This document shows positions 25,927 through 34,359 of a stretch of DNA of 64,000 nt, piece by piece; the first letter of the stretch is position 1; every line of letters starts with the position of its first letter. The stretch is taken from assembly GCF_025685645.1 (NCBI RefSeq), contig NZ_JAGSYF010000001.1, forward strand, positions 62,001 to 126,000, in the 5' to 3' direction. Source of the stretch: Edaphobacter bradus (GTDB lineage: Bacteria; Acidobacteriota; Terriglobia; Terriglobales; Acidobacteriaceae). The notes below the pieces were generated by a model that searched no databases, had not been told where the DNA came from, and saw only the letters and a list, made by a program, of their open reading frames with translations. The position numbers were made by a program, and so were the translations under genes.

Positions 25927-27249
25927 CTAGCTTGTGGGCGCGGTTGCTGGCGACGCTGTCGCCGATGGGGAGGATTGGGTCTGGGTGGTGTCCGGGTAGT
26001 TTTGCCAGACGAGGCCGATGGTTCGGTAGAGATTGGACGCGCGTGGTGGAAGGGGTGTGCTGGTTAGGGCTTTCTTTGGTTTTGCAGCGAGCAGCCACCA
26101 TGCAACGGGCGCCTGCTGTATGTCGTAGCCAGCATCGTGGAGGAGACCGAGGCTGACTCGACCGCTTTGGTCTTCGGCATCACGCTGCATTGAAGCAGTG
26201 ACCCGGTCCTTCACCAAGGCTCCGATGCCAAGCCCGCTCAGGCCGAAGGCTCCGCTCGCGATCTCCGCCGCTATCAGCTTCTTTCTTTCTGGTGCTGCAC
26301 GGTAGTTCTGTTTTTCGATGGCCTGGACGATGTTGTCGGCGAGGACAGCGGCGACCTGCGAATCGTTCTGTAGGCGGCTGATTATTTGATACGGCACGAG
26401 GATGATGCCATTGGGCAGCGTCAGGGCGTCGTGGAACTTTTGGTCATCGATGAGCTGGAACTGGAAGAAGATTCGGGACTCGTCGTCCTTAGCGAGGGTT
26501 CGCTGGAAGGAGGGGATGAGGCTGGCGCCGATATGGTTGATGCGCGCCTGCATGACGGGGTCCTTGTAGGGAGGAATTTTTTTGGGATCGATGCCGAGGA
26601 AATATTTCTTGACTACGTTTTGTTTGGAGTCTGCGGGAACTGTTGAGGGGTCGTAGTCGTTTTTGGCGAGGAGTTTGTCCTCGCTATCGGAAATGACGTT
26701 GGGTTGGAAAGTGACGGCGTCAGCTACGAGGACACCGTCGGAGTGCAGGGTGCCGTGATACTTCAGCCAGACGTTGGGTTTGACCTCAGCGAGCGAGGTG
26801 CACGGCGCCTGGAAGGTGGTTTGGGTGGAGGCGTTGATTCGGATGAGGTAGCCGTCTGCGCGGACAAGGAGCTCTCCTTGCTTGGTGGCGAGGATGCGGT
26901 CGATGACGGCGAAGCCGCTGAGCCGATGGTCCCGGGGCTGGCGGAAGAGGACCTCTGTTGCCGTGATGGTGTGGTGGCGATCGTCGATCTTGCCAAAGAC
27001 GGCGACGGCTTCTCCGAAGAAGGCATTGCCGCCGCTCCGTGTGGCAGGTTCGGGACCGTTGAGAGTGGTTTTGAACACAGTTTTGGCGTTGGTGAAGATG
27101 CGATAGCCGTTGACGTCGAAGTCAGTGAGGGAGGAGGCGCGGGTTACGTACCCGTCGACTGCGGGGTCTGGCTCCGGCATCTGGGCTGTGGCGGAAGAGA
27201 TAGAGATGAGGGCAGAGAAAACTGCAAGCAGAGCAGGGGGACGAACCAT
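25927..27249 (-). CDS. M48-like metallopeptidase homologue lacking the zinc site (pseudo-protease)
   Basis: 440 aa from the ATG at 27249, chosen because MVRPPALLAVFSALISISSA is a clean signal peptide; an earlier in-frame start at 27402 has no signal. Residues about 25-190 form a beta-rich N-terminal region. Residues about 275-390 follow the M48 pattern closely (LTLPNGIILVPYQIISRL, then QVAAVLADN, and LLHDAGYD), but the HExxH zinc motif is DNIVQ (residues 305-309) and the downstream glutamate ligand position is Gln. It should be exported but proteolytically inactive, perhaps a scaffold or inhibitor. Ser/Thr/Pro-rich tail. Monocistronic, with repeat copy C behind it. Confidence 0.7.
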   Translation of the reverse strand: MVRPPALLAVFSALISISSATAQMPEPDPAVDGYVTRASSLTDFDVNGYRIFTNAKTVFKTTLNGPEPATRSGGNAFFGEAVAVFGKIDDRHHTITATEVLFRQPRDHRLSGFAVIDRILATKQGELLVRADGYLIRINASTQTTFQAPCTSLAEVKPNVWLKYHGTLHSDGVLVADAVTFQPNVISDSEDKLLAKNDYDPSTVPADSKQNVVKKYFLGIDPKKIPPYKDPVMQARINHIGASLIPSFQRTLAKDDESRIFFQFQLIDDQKFHDALTLPNGIILVPYQIISRLQNDSQVAAVLADNIVQAIEKQNYRAAPERKKLIAAEIASGAFGLSGLGIGALVKDRVTASMQRDAEDQSGRVSLGLLHDAGYDIQQAPVAWWLLAAKPKKALTSTPLPPRASNLYRTIGLVWQNYPDTTQTQSSPSATASPATAPTS

Positions 27250-27364
27250 ATGTCCCCGAAGATAAAGGGGACACTGGTGTTGGACAAGAGAAATCGACGT
27301 ATGTACCTGCTCATCTTCCGGCGTTGATGGACTCAGAGGAAAACGGATCGCGCAGAGCGCGATT

Positions 27365-27406
27365 GCCCACCTTATCGGCCTGCGGCCGCGAAGATGGGGC
27401 ACCCCG
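27365..27406. repeat. Interspersed CCCACC...GATGGGGCACCC repeat
   Basis: Imperfect hairpin: GCCCACCTT pairs with AAGATGGGGC, with inner GGCC/GGCC arms. A related copy is at 41288-41327. It lies between the M48-like gene and the beta-glucosidase remnant. Confidence 0.55.
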
Positions 27407-27429
27407 AGTTTCAGCCGACTGTTGAGTGC

Positions 27430-27505
27430 TCAGGCGAGGCCGTTGCGGGAGATAACTTCTTTGTAGAAGTGGGCGCTTAGTTTGGGGGTTCGCTTTTGGG
27501 TGGCG
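27430..27505 (-). pseudogene. Remnant of a GH1 beta-glucosidase 3' end
   Basis: On the minus strand this translates to QKRTPKLSAHFYKEVISR plus NGLA and a stop, matching the last residues of the beta-glucosidase at 29528-30991 (QKRTPKLSAQFYKEVIAR plus NGLA). About 64 of the first 72 bases match, including the stop codon; similarity ends abruptly on both sides. It is therefore a decayed duplicate or an insertion scar. The other bases of 27250-27599 hold only the repeat at 27365-27406. Confidence 0.8.
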
Positions 27506-27599
27506 ATGTGAGAACCTGCACGCTTCCCTTATGCCGACATTCGCGGTACTAACTTTAGAAGGTTCCCGCTGTTCATCGGTCGACGCGCATTTCCTAAGG

Positions 27600-28238
27600 C
27601 TAGTCTGTCGAGGCGCTCGTGCCACGTCGTCTTCGCTGATAAGCGGCCACTTTCAATTTATTACCGCAGATATTCATGCTGCACCACCGACGCGAGCCTT
27701 TCTTGCTCGTATCGAAGAAGTGAGAGACACAGGACTCGCATTTGCGAATACGCGAAGGTTCATTTTCTGTAAGCAAGTCGGCCGTGGCATCAGCGACCGG
27801 CGCCCAAAGATCTGTAGGCTTGCGAGGCTCGAATACCGCTTCCCTGACGAGCTTCGAGTCGCGCTTATTGAGCGACGTATGACGAGGGTATTTACGCAAG
27901 AGCGAATTGACTTCGGCGAGGAAAGCATCGGACGGCAAAGAACCGTCCTCTATCCGCATAACAGCCGTCCGCAGACGTTCCCGGAAGGCCGTTAGTTCTT
28001 TGAGGAAAGACGCTGCCTCGGCAGAATCCCGCCAGCCCCGCACCAGCGTCTTAGCGCGAGGCGAAGACACAATCCCCGCAGCGATCAACCATCTTTCAAG
28101 CGCGTGAGCGTCCGGCAACAGTTCGGTAAGTCCTGCCGCCAGTTCCGGTTTTGTGTTCAGAAAATCCAGGATCGTCCTATTTGCAATGAACAGGAACCCA
28201 TCGACCCATTCATTCGCCTCTTGAGCCGTTGCCCGCAT
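27600..28238 (-). CDS. CGNR zinc-finger (ABATE-domain) transcriptional regulator
   Basis: 212 aa from the ATG at 28238 (GGGGG ribosome-binding site upstream). The N-terminal ABATE-like domain starts FLFIANRTILDFLNTKPELA. The C-terminal zinc finger is CESCVSHFFDTSKKGSRRWC followed by SMNICGNKLKVAAYQRRRR, where the usual CGNR signature reads CGNK. These proteins are thought to be stress-responsive transcription factors. It is divergent from an NADPH:quinone reductase-like gene; a perfect 15-bp palindrome (28272-28286) sits between them, so it probably regulates that gene and itself. Confidence 0.88.
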   Translation of the reverse strand: MRATAQEANEWVDGFLFIANRTILDFLNTKPELAAGLTELLPDAHALERWLIAAGIVSSPRAKTLVRGWRDSAEAASFLKELTAFRERLRTAVMRIEDGSLPSDAFLAEVNSLLRKYPRHTSLNKRDSKLVREAVFEPRKPTDLWAPVADATADLLTENEPSRIRKCESCVSHFFDTSKKGSRRWCSMNICGNKLKVAAYQRRRRGTSASTD

Positions 28239-28271
28239 AAGACCCCCTCTGCACAGACCGTCCCATAAAAT

Positions 28272-28286
28272 AATAACACCGTTATT
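28272..28286. promoter_or_regulatory. Palindrome between the CGNR regulator and oxidoreductase genes
   Basis: AATAAC-ACC-GTTATT, a perfect 6-bp inverted repeat with 3-nt spacer, 34 bp upstream of the regulator start in an AT-rich divergent intergenic region. Candidate operator. Confidence 0.55.
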
Positions 28287-28411
28287 GAAACTTTTACAGG
28301 TGTTGAGTAATCTCATGAACAAGAGAAGCGCACGCGGCCCCAAAGTCGTGAGCAAGAATCAAACGGTCAACCGGCGTTCCCAAATACGCCGAATAGAAAA
28401 GGAGAAATCAT

Positions 28412-29383
28412 ATGCGAGCTATCGTAATCGACCACTTTGGCGGCCTGGACGCCCTGGTCATTAAGGAAATTCCCGAACCTGAGCCGTTGCCCGGCCATGT
28501 AGTCATTCAGGTGAAAGCCTTCGGGATCAACCATGCCGAGACGCACATGCGCAAGGGAGAATGGGCCGAATCAATGCCGGTCAGCGGAATAGAATGCGTT
28601 GGTATCGTGAAGTCGTGCCCCGGCGGGGAGTTTGCAGTCGGCAGCAAGGTGGCCGCATTGATGGGCGGACTGGGGAGGACGATCAATGGCAGCTATGCCG
28701 AGTACACCCGCGCCACTGTCGGCGGCGTAGCGCAGATCGAGTCGGACCTTCCCTGGGAGGAGCTCGCGGCGCTTCCCGAGTCTTACGCCACAGCCTGGAC
28801 GTGCCTCTTTCGCAATCTGGAGCTTGCGAAGGGCCAGACGTTGCTCATTCGCGGCGCCACGTCAGCGTTCGGCCGCGCTGCGCTCAACATGGCGGTAGAT
28901 GCGGGCGCAAAGGTTATCGCCACGACCCGCAACAAGGATCGATTCAAACAGCTGGAAGATCTGGGCGCTCACCGGGTGGAGTTGGAGGGGCCGGATCTTT
29001 CGACGCGCATCGCCGAGGCCAAGCAGATCGACTCGATTCTCGACCTCGTCGGAAACAGCGTGATCCTCGATTCTCTCCGGATATTGCGCCGCGGAGGACG
29101 AGCCTGTCTCGCCGGATGGCTGGGAGGCCTGGCTCCAATCGCGGACTTCAACCCGCTATTGCAGATGCCAAGCGGCGTCTACCTCACCTTTTTTGGCAGC
29201 TTCGTCTTTGGAACGCCGGGCTTTCCTCTTTCGGATGTTCCGCTGCAGGAGATCGCGAAGAAGGTGGAGCAAGGCAGGTTCAATGCGAAACCGTCACGAG
29301 TTTTCCGCTTCGAAGACATTCGTGAGGCACATCGCGTGATGGAGGCCAACGAGGCCAACGGAAAGCTGGTCGTCAAGCTCTGA
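28412..29383 (+). CDS. Quinone oxidoreductase-like medium-chain dehydrogenase
   Basis: 323 aa zeta-crystallin/QOR-type MDR protein. The N-terminal GroES-like domain has GHVVIQVKAFGINHAETHMR and VSGIECVGIVKSC; the Rossmann domain has LIRGATSAFGRAALNMAV and IATTRNKDRFKQLEDLGAH. The structural and catalytic zinc cysteines of alcohol dehydrogenases are missing, as in NADPH:quinone reductases. Likely detoxifies quinones or enals. It is divergent from the CGNR regulator with a palindrome between them. A 9-codon ORF at 29416 (MAMKKTTPNI) with a strong ribosome-binding site follows and may be the stub of a lost gene. Confidence 0.88.
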   Translation: MRAIVIDHFGGLDALVIKEIPEPEPLPGHVVIQVKAFGINHAETHMRKGEWAESMPVSGIECVGIVKSCPGGEFAVGSKVAALMGGLGRTINGSYAEYTRATVGGVAQIESDLPWEELAALPESYATAWTCLFRNLELAKGQTLLIRGATSAFGRAALNMAVDAGAKVIATTRNKDRFKQLEDLGAHRVELEGPDLSTRIAEAKQIDSILDLVGNSVILDSLRILRRGGRACLAGWLGGLAPIADFNPLLQMPSGVYLTFFGSFVFGTPGFPLSDVPLQEIAKKVEQGRFNAKPSRVFRFEDIREAHRVMEANEANGKLVVKL

Positions 29384-29527
29384 CGACCAGTCGCAACCGT
29401 TGTGAGGGAGGGGTCATGGCGATGAAGAAGACTACGCCAAACATTTAGCAGCAATCTCTGGTGGCGCGTTCGCCGTCTTCATCACCATCATCCTCAAAAG
29501 AGGCTGAGGATGGATTGTTGTTCCGCT

Positions 29528-30991
29528 TCAGGCGAGGCCGTTGCGGGCTATGACTTCTTTGTAGAACTGGGCGCTTAGTTTTGGGGTGCGCTTCTGGGTT
29601 TGGAAGTCGACGTAGTGAAGGCCGAAGCGGTAGGCGTAGCCGTCGGCCCACTCGTAGTTGTCCATGAAGGACCAGCAGAAGTAGCCCTTCACTGGGACGC
29701 CTTCGGAGACTGCGCGGTGGAGTTGGGTGAGGTAGTTGCGGAGGTACATGACGCGGTCGGAGTCGTAGACGTGGCCGTCGGGAGTGAGGGTGTCGGTGGA
29801 GGAGGCGCCGTTTTCGGTGATGTAGATCTCTTTGAAGCCCCAGATCTCGGCGATGAGCTTGGGGCCCCAGTAGAGGCCCTGCGGGCCGACGCGGAGCCAG
29901 GGGCTCATCATGTGCGGATAGGAGGCTGGGGCAGGGACGACGGCGTAGCCGCTCGAAGAGTTGTCGGCGCGGACCCAGGTGGTGGTGTAGTTGTTGAGTC
30001 CGACGAAGTCGATGGGCGTGCCGATGGCCTTCATGTCGGCGACGGTGAACTTCGGGGCGTTGGCGCCGTGGTGGGCGAGGTAGGCGTCGGTGTACTTGCC
30101 CTCCATGATGGCTGTGAGGTAGCCGGCGTTCTCCTCGCGCATGGCCTTGCGCGCGGCGGCGATGTGCTCGGCGGTTTCGATGATGGGAGCGCAGGCCTCG
30201 GCGTTTTCGGCCAGGCCGACCTTGACGCCGGGCTTGGCGTGGGCGCGGATGGCCTGTACGCCTAGTCCGTGGGCGAGGACGGCGTGGTGGCGGACCTGGT
30301 TGACCTTGTCGACGGAGAGGGTGAGGCCGGGGGCGTGGCGGCCGTCGCGGTAGCCGATGTCGACGAAGGACTTCATCTCATTGAGTGTCATGAAATGCTT
30401 GACGCGGTCGGAGAGATGCTGGGCGACGTAGCCGGCGTAGTTGGCAAAGGCCTCGGAGGTGTCGCGGGACTGCCAGCCGCCCTTGTCTTCGAGGGCCTGC
30501 GGGAGGTCCCAGTGGAAGAGGGTGCAGTAGGGCTGGATGTTGTTGGCGAGGAGCTCGTCAACGAGGCGGTTGTAGAAGTCGAGGCCCTTGGGGTTGGGGG
30601 TTCCGGTGCCCTGCGGGAAGACGCGCGGCCAGGCGACAGAGAAGCGGTAGGTCTTGAGGCCGAGGGCCTTCATGAGCTGCACGTCTTCCTTGTATCGGTG
30701 GTAGTGGTCGTCGGCGATGTCGCCGGTGTCACCGTTGTTGGTCTTGCCTGCGGTGTGGGAGAAGGTGTCCCAAATGGAGGGACCGCGGCCGTCTTCGTTG
30801 GCCGCTCCTTCGACCTGATAAGAGGCAGTCGCCGAGCCCCAGAGGAAGCCCTGCGGGAATCGCCGCGCGGTTGGCGTCGATGGGGTGCCCTCGGCCTGCG
30901 CGGTTGTGGAGAGCGTGGCGAGGGCTGTGGGGGCGAGGACGGCGGTGCCGAAGAGGCGAGCGAAGGAGCGGCGAGACAAACGATTGATCAC
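29528..30991 (-). CDS. Tat-exported GH1 beta-glucosidase
   Basis: 487 aa glycoside hydrolase family 1 enzyme. The N-terminus LSRRSFARLFGTAVLAPTAL is a twin-arginine signal, so it works in the periplasm. Family motifs are RFPQGFLWGSATASYQVEGA, the acid/base region TLNEMKSF (Glu205) and the nucleophile ITENG (Glu393). The residue after the acid/base Glu is Met instead of the nearly universal Pro (NEP). It should hydrolyse beta-glucosides or cello-oligomers. A second, decayed copy of its last codons lies 2 kb away (27430-27505), beyond the regulator/oxidoreductase cassette. Confidence 0.92.
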   Translation of the reverse strand: MINRLSRRSFARLFGTAVLAPTALATLSTTAQAEGTPSTPTARRFPQGFLWGSATASYQVEGAANEDGRGPSIWDTFSHTAGKTNNGDTGDIADDHYHRYKEDVQLMKALGLKTYRFSVAWPRVFPQGTGTPNPKGLDFYNRLVDELLANNIQPYCTLFHWDLPQALEDKGGWQSRDTSEAFANYAGYVAQHLSDRVKHFMTLNEMKSFVDIGYRDGRHAPGLTLSVDKVNQVRHHAVLAHGLGVQAIRAHAKPGVKVGLAENAEACAPIIETAEHIAAARKAMREENAGYLTAIMEGKYTDAYLAHHGANAPKFTVADMKAIGTPIDFVGLNNYTTTWVRADNSSSGYAVVPAPASYPHMMSPWLRVGPQGLYWGPKLIAEIWGFKEIYITENGASSTDTLTPDGHVYDSDRVMYLRNYLTQLHRAVSEGVPVKGYFCWSFMDNYEWADGYAYRFGLHYVDFQTQKRTPKLSAQFYKEVIARNGLA

Positions 30992-31366
30992 TGGGAAATC
31001 TCCACCTTTGACGTCAGGGAAGTTTAGCTGCTTCTGACTCTGAATTCTACGTGGTCGTCGCCGTGAAGGAAGTTTGCGGCGTAGGCCGTGGGTATTTGGT
31101 TTGTTTTGTGTTGGTTATGTCGTTTGGGCACATGAATAGGGACTTCTGTGGAAAACCGTCCATTTTGGAGGTGTGGCCTGATGAAAAAGGAGGGGAAGCC
31201 GATGACGGAGGTGGTTGCGGAGGCGTCTTATGGGCATGGGATGTGGTTGAGGGTCACGAGTCACAGGGGATTGTTTGGGTGATGGGGCGATTGCGACCGG
31301 AACTGAGTATGCTGCATCCAATGTTTGATAACTTGATAGCAAGTCACTCAGGTAGAGGGAAACTCC
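30992..31366. other. Intergenic region with a partial copy E of the modular repeat
   Basis: Between beta-glucosidase and lon starts. Bases 31094-31157 resemble the distal part of copy A: TTTGGTTTGTTTTGTG, a GTTATGTCGTTTGGG stretch and CTTCTGTGGAAAAC, but without the C-rich box, units or hairpin and with the TTGACA box lost. The lon ribosome-binding site (GAGGGAAACTCC) is at its end. No CIRCE-type heat-shock operator is visible. Confidence 0.45.
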
Positions 31367-33808
31367 ATGGCAAATGACTTTGTAAGCGTGATTCAACCGA
31401 CGGCAGCCAAGAATGAGGGGGGCGAAAGCTCCGGGGGGAGATCGACTCCGGTACTTCCGGTGCGCGACACGGTCCTGTTTCCTCACGCGGTGCTGCCTCT
31501 GACGGTGGGACGTGAGAGTTCCATCCAGCTAATCCAGTCTCTGGGCGAGGACAAGGAGATCCTGGTGGTGGCGCAGCGCGATGCGCGGCAGGATGCTCCG
31601 CAGGGGTCAGACCTGTACGCGATTGGAACGCGGGCGACGGTGCATAAGGTTGTGAAGATGCCCAACCAGAGCCTCTTTGTGTTTACCGAGGGCAACGAGC
31701 GGGTGAAGCTGGGTGTGTTCTCGCAGACGACCCCGTTCATGATGGCGGAATACGACGCGGTCGCGGAGGTGGAGCCGGAGAAGGGTCCGGAGACTGAGGC
31801 GCTGCAGCGGAATGTGGTCAGCCAGTTCCAGCAGATTGTGACGAGCTCGCCGACGCTGTCGGACGATCTGCAGACGATCGCAATCAATATTGAAGAGCCG
31901 GGTAGGCTGGCAGACTTTATTGCTTCGTCGGTGCCGTTTTTGACGACGACGGACAAGCAGGAGCTGCTGGAGACCCCGGATATAACGAAGCGGCTGGAGC
32001 GGATCAACCAGCACCTGGCGAAGGAGATCGAGGTGCAGCAGTTGCGCGCCAAGATCCAGACCGAGGTGCAGGATTCGGTGCAGCAGTCGCAGCGGGATTA
32101 CTACCTGCGGGAGCAGTTGAAGGCGATTCAGAAGGAACTGGGCGACATTGATGAGAGCCAGAAGGATATCGCGGAGCTGAAGGAGAAGATTGAAGCCGCC
32201 GGGATGCCGGATGAGGTGAAGAAGGACGCCCTGAAAGAGTTGAGCCGGTTGAGCCGGATGAATGCGATGGCGGCGGACTACAGCCTGACACGGAACTACG
32301 TGGAGTGGCTGGCGGTGCTGCCGTGGTCGAAGAGTTCAGCGACCGAGGTGGACATCAAGAAGGCGAAGGAGATTCTGGACGCGGACCACTATGGGTTGAA
32401 GAAGGTGAAGGACCGCATTCTGGACTACCTCTCGGTTCGGCGGCTGAAGCCGGATATGAAGGGTCCGATTCTATGCTTTGTCGGGCCTCCGGGCGTGGGT
32501 AAGACCTCGCTGGGAAGGTCGATTGCGCGGGCGCTGGGACGGAAGTTCTCGCGCATCTCGCTGGGCGGCATGCACGATGAAGCGGAGATTCGCGGGCACC
32601 GGAGAACGTATATTGGCGCGCTGCCTGGGCAGATCATTCAGCACCTGAAGAGGGTGGAGGTGAACGACCCGGTCTTCATGCTGGATGAGATCGACAAGCT
32701 GGGACGCGACTTCAGGGGCGATCCGGCGAGCGCGCTGCTTGAGACGCTGGACCCGGAGCAGAACAATACTTTCCGCGACAACTATCTCGATCAGCCGTTC
32801 GATCTGAGCAAGGTGCTGTTTATCTGCACGGCCAACCAACTGGACACGATTCCGGCGCCGCTGCTCGATCGCATGGAGATCATTGAGCTGACCGGCTACA
32901 CGGAGGAGGAGAAGGTCAACATCGCCGAGCGGTACCTGGTTCCGCGGCAGGTGAAGGAGAACGGGGTCGATCCGGCGATGATCGAGTTTCCGACGGCGAG
33001 CGTTGCGCTGGTTGCACGGCATTACACGCGTGAGGCCGGTGTGCGCAGGCTCGAGCAGCAGATTGGAACGATCTGCAGGAAGGTGGCCCGCAGGATTGCC
33101 GAGGGCGCGACGGAGAAGATCGTGATCACGCCTGAGGTGGTGCATGAGTTCCTGGGCGGGATCAAGGTCCGCGTTGACACGGAGATCGCCGAGAGGACGA
33201 AGCGTGCTGGCGTTGCTGTCGGGCTGGCGTGGACTCCGGTTGGAGGCGATGTGCTCTTTATCGAGGCGAACAAGATGAAGGGCAAGGGCGGCTTCACGAT
33301 CACAGGGCAGATCGGCGATGTGATGAAGGAGAGCATGCAGGCGGCACTGACGTGGGTCAGGTCGAATGCGGGCCGGTTCGGGCTGGAGGAAGACTTCACG
33401 AAGGACACGGACATCCATATCCATGTGCCGGCGGGAGCGATTCCGAAGGACGGGCCTTCGGCGGGCGTCACGATGGCGACTGCGTTGGTGAGCCTGCTGA
33501 CGAACACTCCGGTGCATCCGCTGACGGCGATGACGGGTGAGATCACGCTGAGCGGCAATGTGCTGCCGGTGGGAGGGATCAAGGAGAAGTTCCTTGCGGC
33601 CAAGCGCGCGGGAGTGCGGGATGTGATTCTGCCTCTGGAGTGCAAGCAGCAGGTGGAAGAGGACCTTACACCGGACCAGATTGAGGGCGTGAAGATCCAC
33701 TATGCGACCCAGATCGAGGAGGTGCTCGCCGTGGCCCTGCCGAAGACAGTGCAGGAGGCGGTGGAGGACGAGGCCCTGCGTGAAGAGGTGCTGCACGCTA
33801 CGGCCTAA
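31367..33808 (+). CDS. lon: ATP-dependent protease Lon
   Basis: 813 aa cytoplasmic AAA+ serine protease degrading misfolded and regulatory proteins. N-terminal LON substrate domain (LPVRDTVLFPHAVLPLTVGR), coiled-coil region, Walker A GPPGVGKTSLG, Walker B VFMLDEIDKLG and C-terminal proteolytic domain with the catalytic serine in KDGPSAGVTMA and the lysine in GGIKEKFLAAKR. Length fits LonA. Monocistronic with a hairpin downstream (33856-33884). Confidence 0.98.
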   Translation: MANDFVSVIQPTAAKNEGGESSGGRSTPVLPVRDTVLFPHAVLPLTVGRESSIQLIQSLGEDKEILVVAQRDARQDAPQGSDLYAIGTRATVHKVVKMPNQSLFVFTEGNERVKLGVFSQTTPFMMAEYDAVAEVEPEKGPETEALQRNVVSQFQQIVTSSPTLSDDLQTIAINIEEPGRLADFIASSVPFLTTTDKQELLETPDITKRLERINQHLAKEIEVQQLRAKIQTEVQDSVQQSQRDYYLREQLKAIQKELGDIDESQKDIAELKEKIEAAGMPDEVKKDALKELSRLSRMNAMAADYSLTRNYVEWLAVLPWSKSSATEVDIKKAKEILDADHYGLKKVKDRILDYLSVRRLKPDMKGPILCFVGPPGVGKTSLGRSIARALGRKFSRISLGGMHDEAEIRGHRRTYIGALPGQIIQHLKRVEVNDPVFMLDEIDKLGRDFRGDPASALLETLDPEQNNTFRDNYLDQPFDLSKVLFICTANQLDTIPAPLLDRMEIIELTGYTEEEKVNIAERYLVPRQVKENGVDPAMIEFPTASVALVARHYTREAGVRRLEQQIGTICRKVARRIAEGATEKIVITPEVVHEFLGGIKVRVDTEIAERTKRAGVAVGLAWTPVGGDVLFIEANKMKGKGGFTITGQIGDVMKESMQAALTWVRSNAGRFGLEEDFTKDTDIHIHVPAGAIPKDGPSAGVTMATALVSLLTNTPVHPLTAMTGEITLSGNVLPVGGIKEKFLAAKRAGVRDVILPLECKQQVEEDLTPDQIEGVKIHYATQIEEVLAVALPKTVQEAVEDEALREEVLHATA

Positions 33809-33855
33809 CGGTTCGACCGCGGATTGACGCGGAGAAGCACGGAATTAATTTTGAG

Positions 33856-33884
33856 GGCGGCGGTCTAGCTTAGGCTGGGCCGCC
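33856..33884 (+). terminator. Hairpin terminator after lon
   Basis: GGCGGC...GCCGCC outer stem with an inner AGC/GCT pairing, followed by ATATTTGTTT. Confidence 0.65.
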
Positions 33885-33971
33885 ATATTTGTTTGCGTGG
33901 AAGGGTTTGTTGGGTGATGTTTTTGCAGGGTGGGGAGTCAAAGAGCCGTAGTCGCGTATTCTTTTGAGGAT

Positions 33972-34355
33972 ATGCGGGTACAGGTGTTGTACTTTGGGGT
34001 GCTGAAGGAGATCTTCAGCCGCGAGAACGAGATGGTGGAGATGGCCGAGGGCGCGAGTGTTGCCGGGTTGCTGACGATGTTTCGGGAGCGCGGGCTGGGG
34101 CCGGCGAATTTGTGGGAGTCGCTGGCGGTGGCGGTGAACCAGGAGTATGCGCGCGGGGAGGATGTGCTGCGCGATGGGGATGAGGTGGCGCTGCTGCCTC
34201 CGGTGAGTGGAGGTTGTTCCGGTACAGAGCAGCTGCAACTGCAATCCCGCTCTTGGGTTTGCCGGCGGTTCGGGCAAAATGCGGGGGTTCTTCCCGTTCG
34301 ACTTCGCTCAGGGCAGGCTGCTTCGCTCAGAATGACGATCATTTTCGCGGGGTGA
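33972..34355 (+). CDS. moaD: Molybdopterin synthase small subunit MoaD with an unusual C-terminal extension
   Basis: 127 aa from the ATG at 33972. Residues 1-81 are a normal ubiquitin-like MoaD, ending in LLPPVSGG, the Gly-Gly that must be the free C-terminus to be adenylated and thiocarboxylated. Here the frame continues for 46 residues (CSGTEQLQLQSRSW onward). That tail is largely encoded by an interspersed repeat (34264-34336) also found at 61591-61636. Either the tail is cleaved after Gly-Gly, or the protein is inactive, or the frame is shifted in a true copy. moaE follows 4 bp later. Confidence 0.85.
   Translation: MRVQVLYFGVLKEIFSRENEMVEMAEGASVAGLLTMFRERGLGPANLWESLAVAVNQEYARGEDVLRDGDEVALLPPVSGGCSGTEQLQLQSRSWVCRRFGQNAGVLPVRLRSGQAASLRMTIIFAG
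34264..34336. repeat. Interspersed repeat inside the moaD 3' end
   Basis: GGCGGTTCGGGCAAAATGCG, then GGGGTTCTTC, then TTCGACTTCGCTCAGGGCAG and CTTCGCTCAGAATGAC. The first 30 bases match 61591-61620 at about 25 positions, and the last part matches 61621-61636. It encodes most of the MoaD tail. Confidence 0.65.
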
Positions 34356-34359
34356 GGCA

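Noticed and set aside
32471..33796. 441-residue minus frame opposite lon
   Set aside because: Shadow frame of a conserved protease gene.
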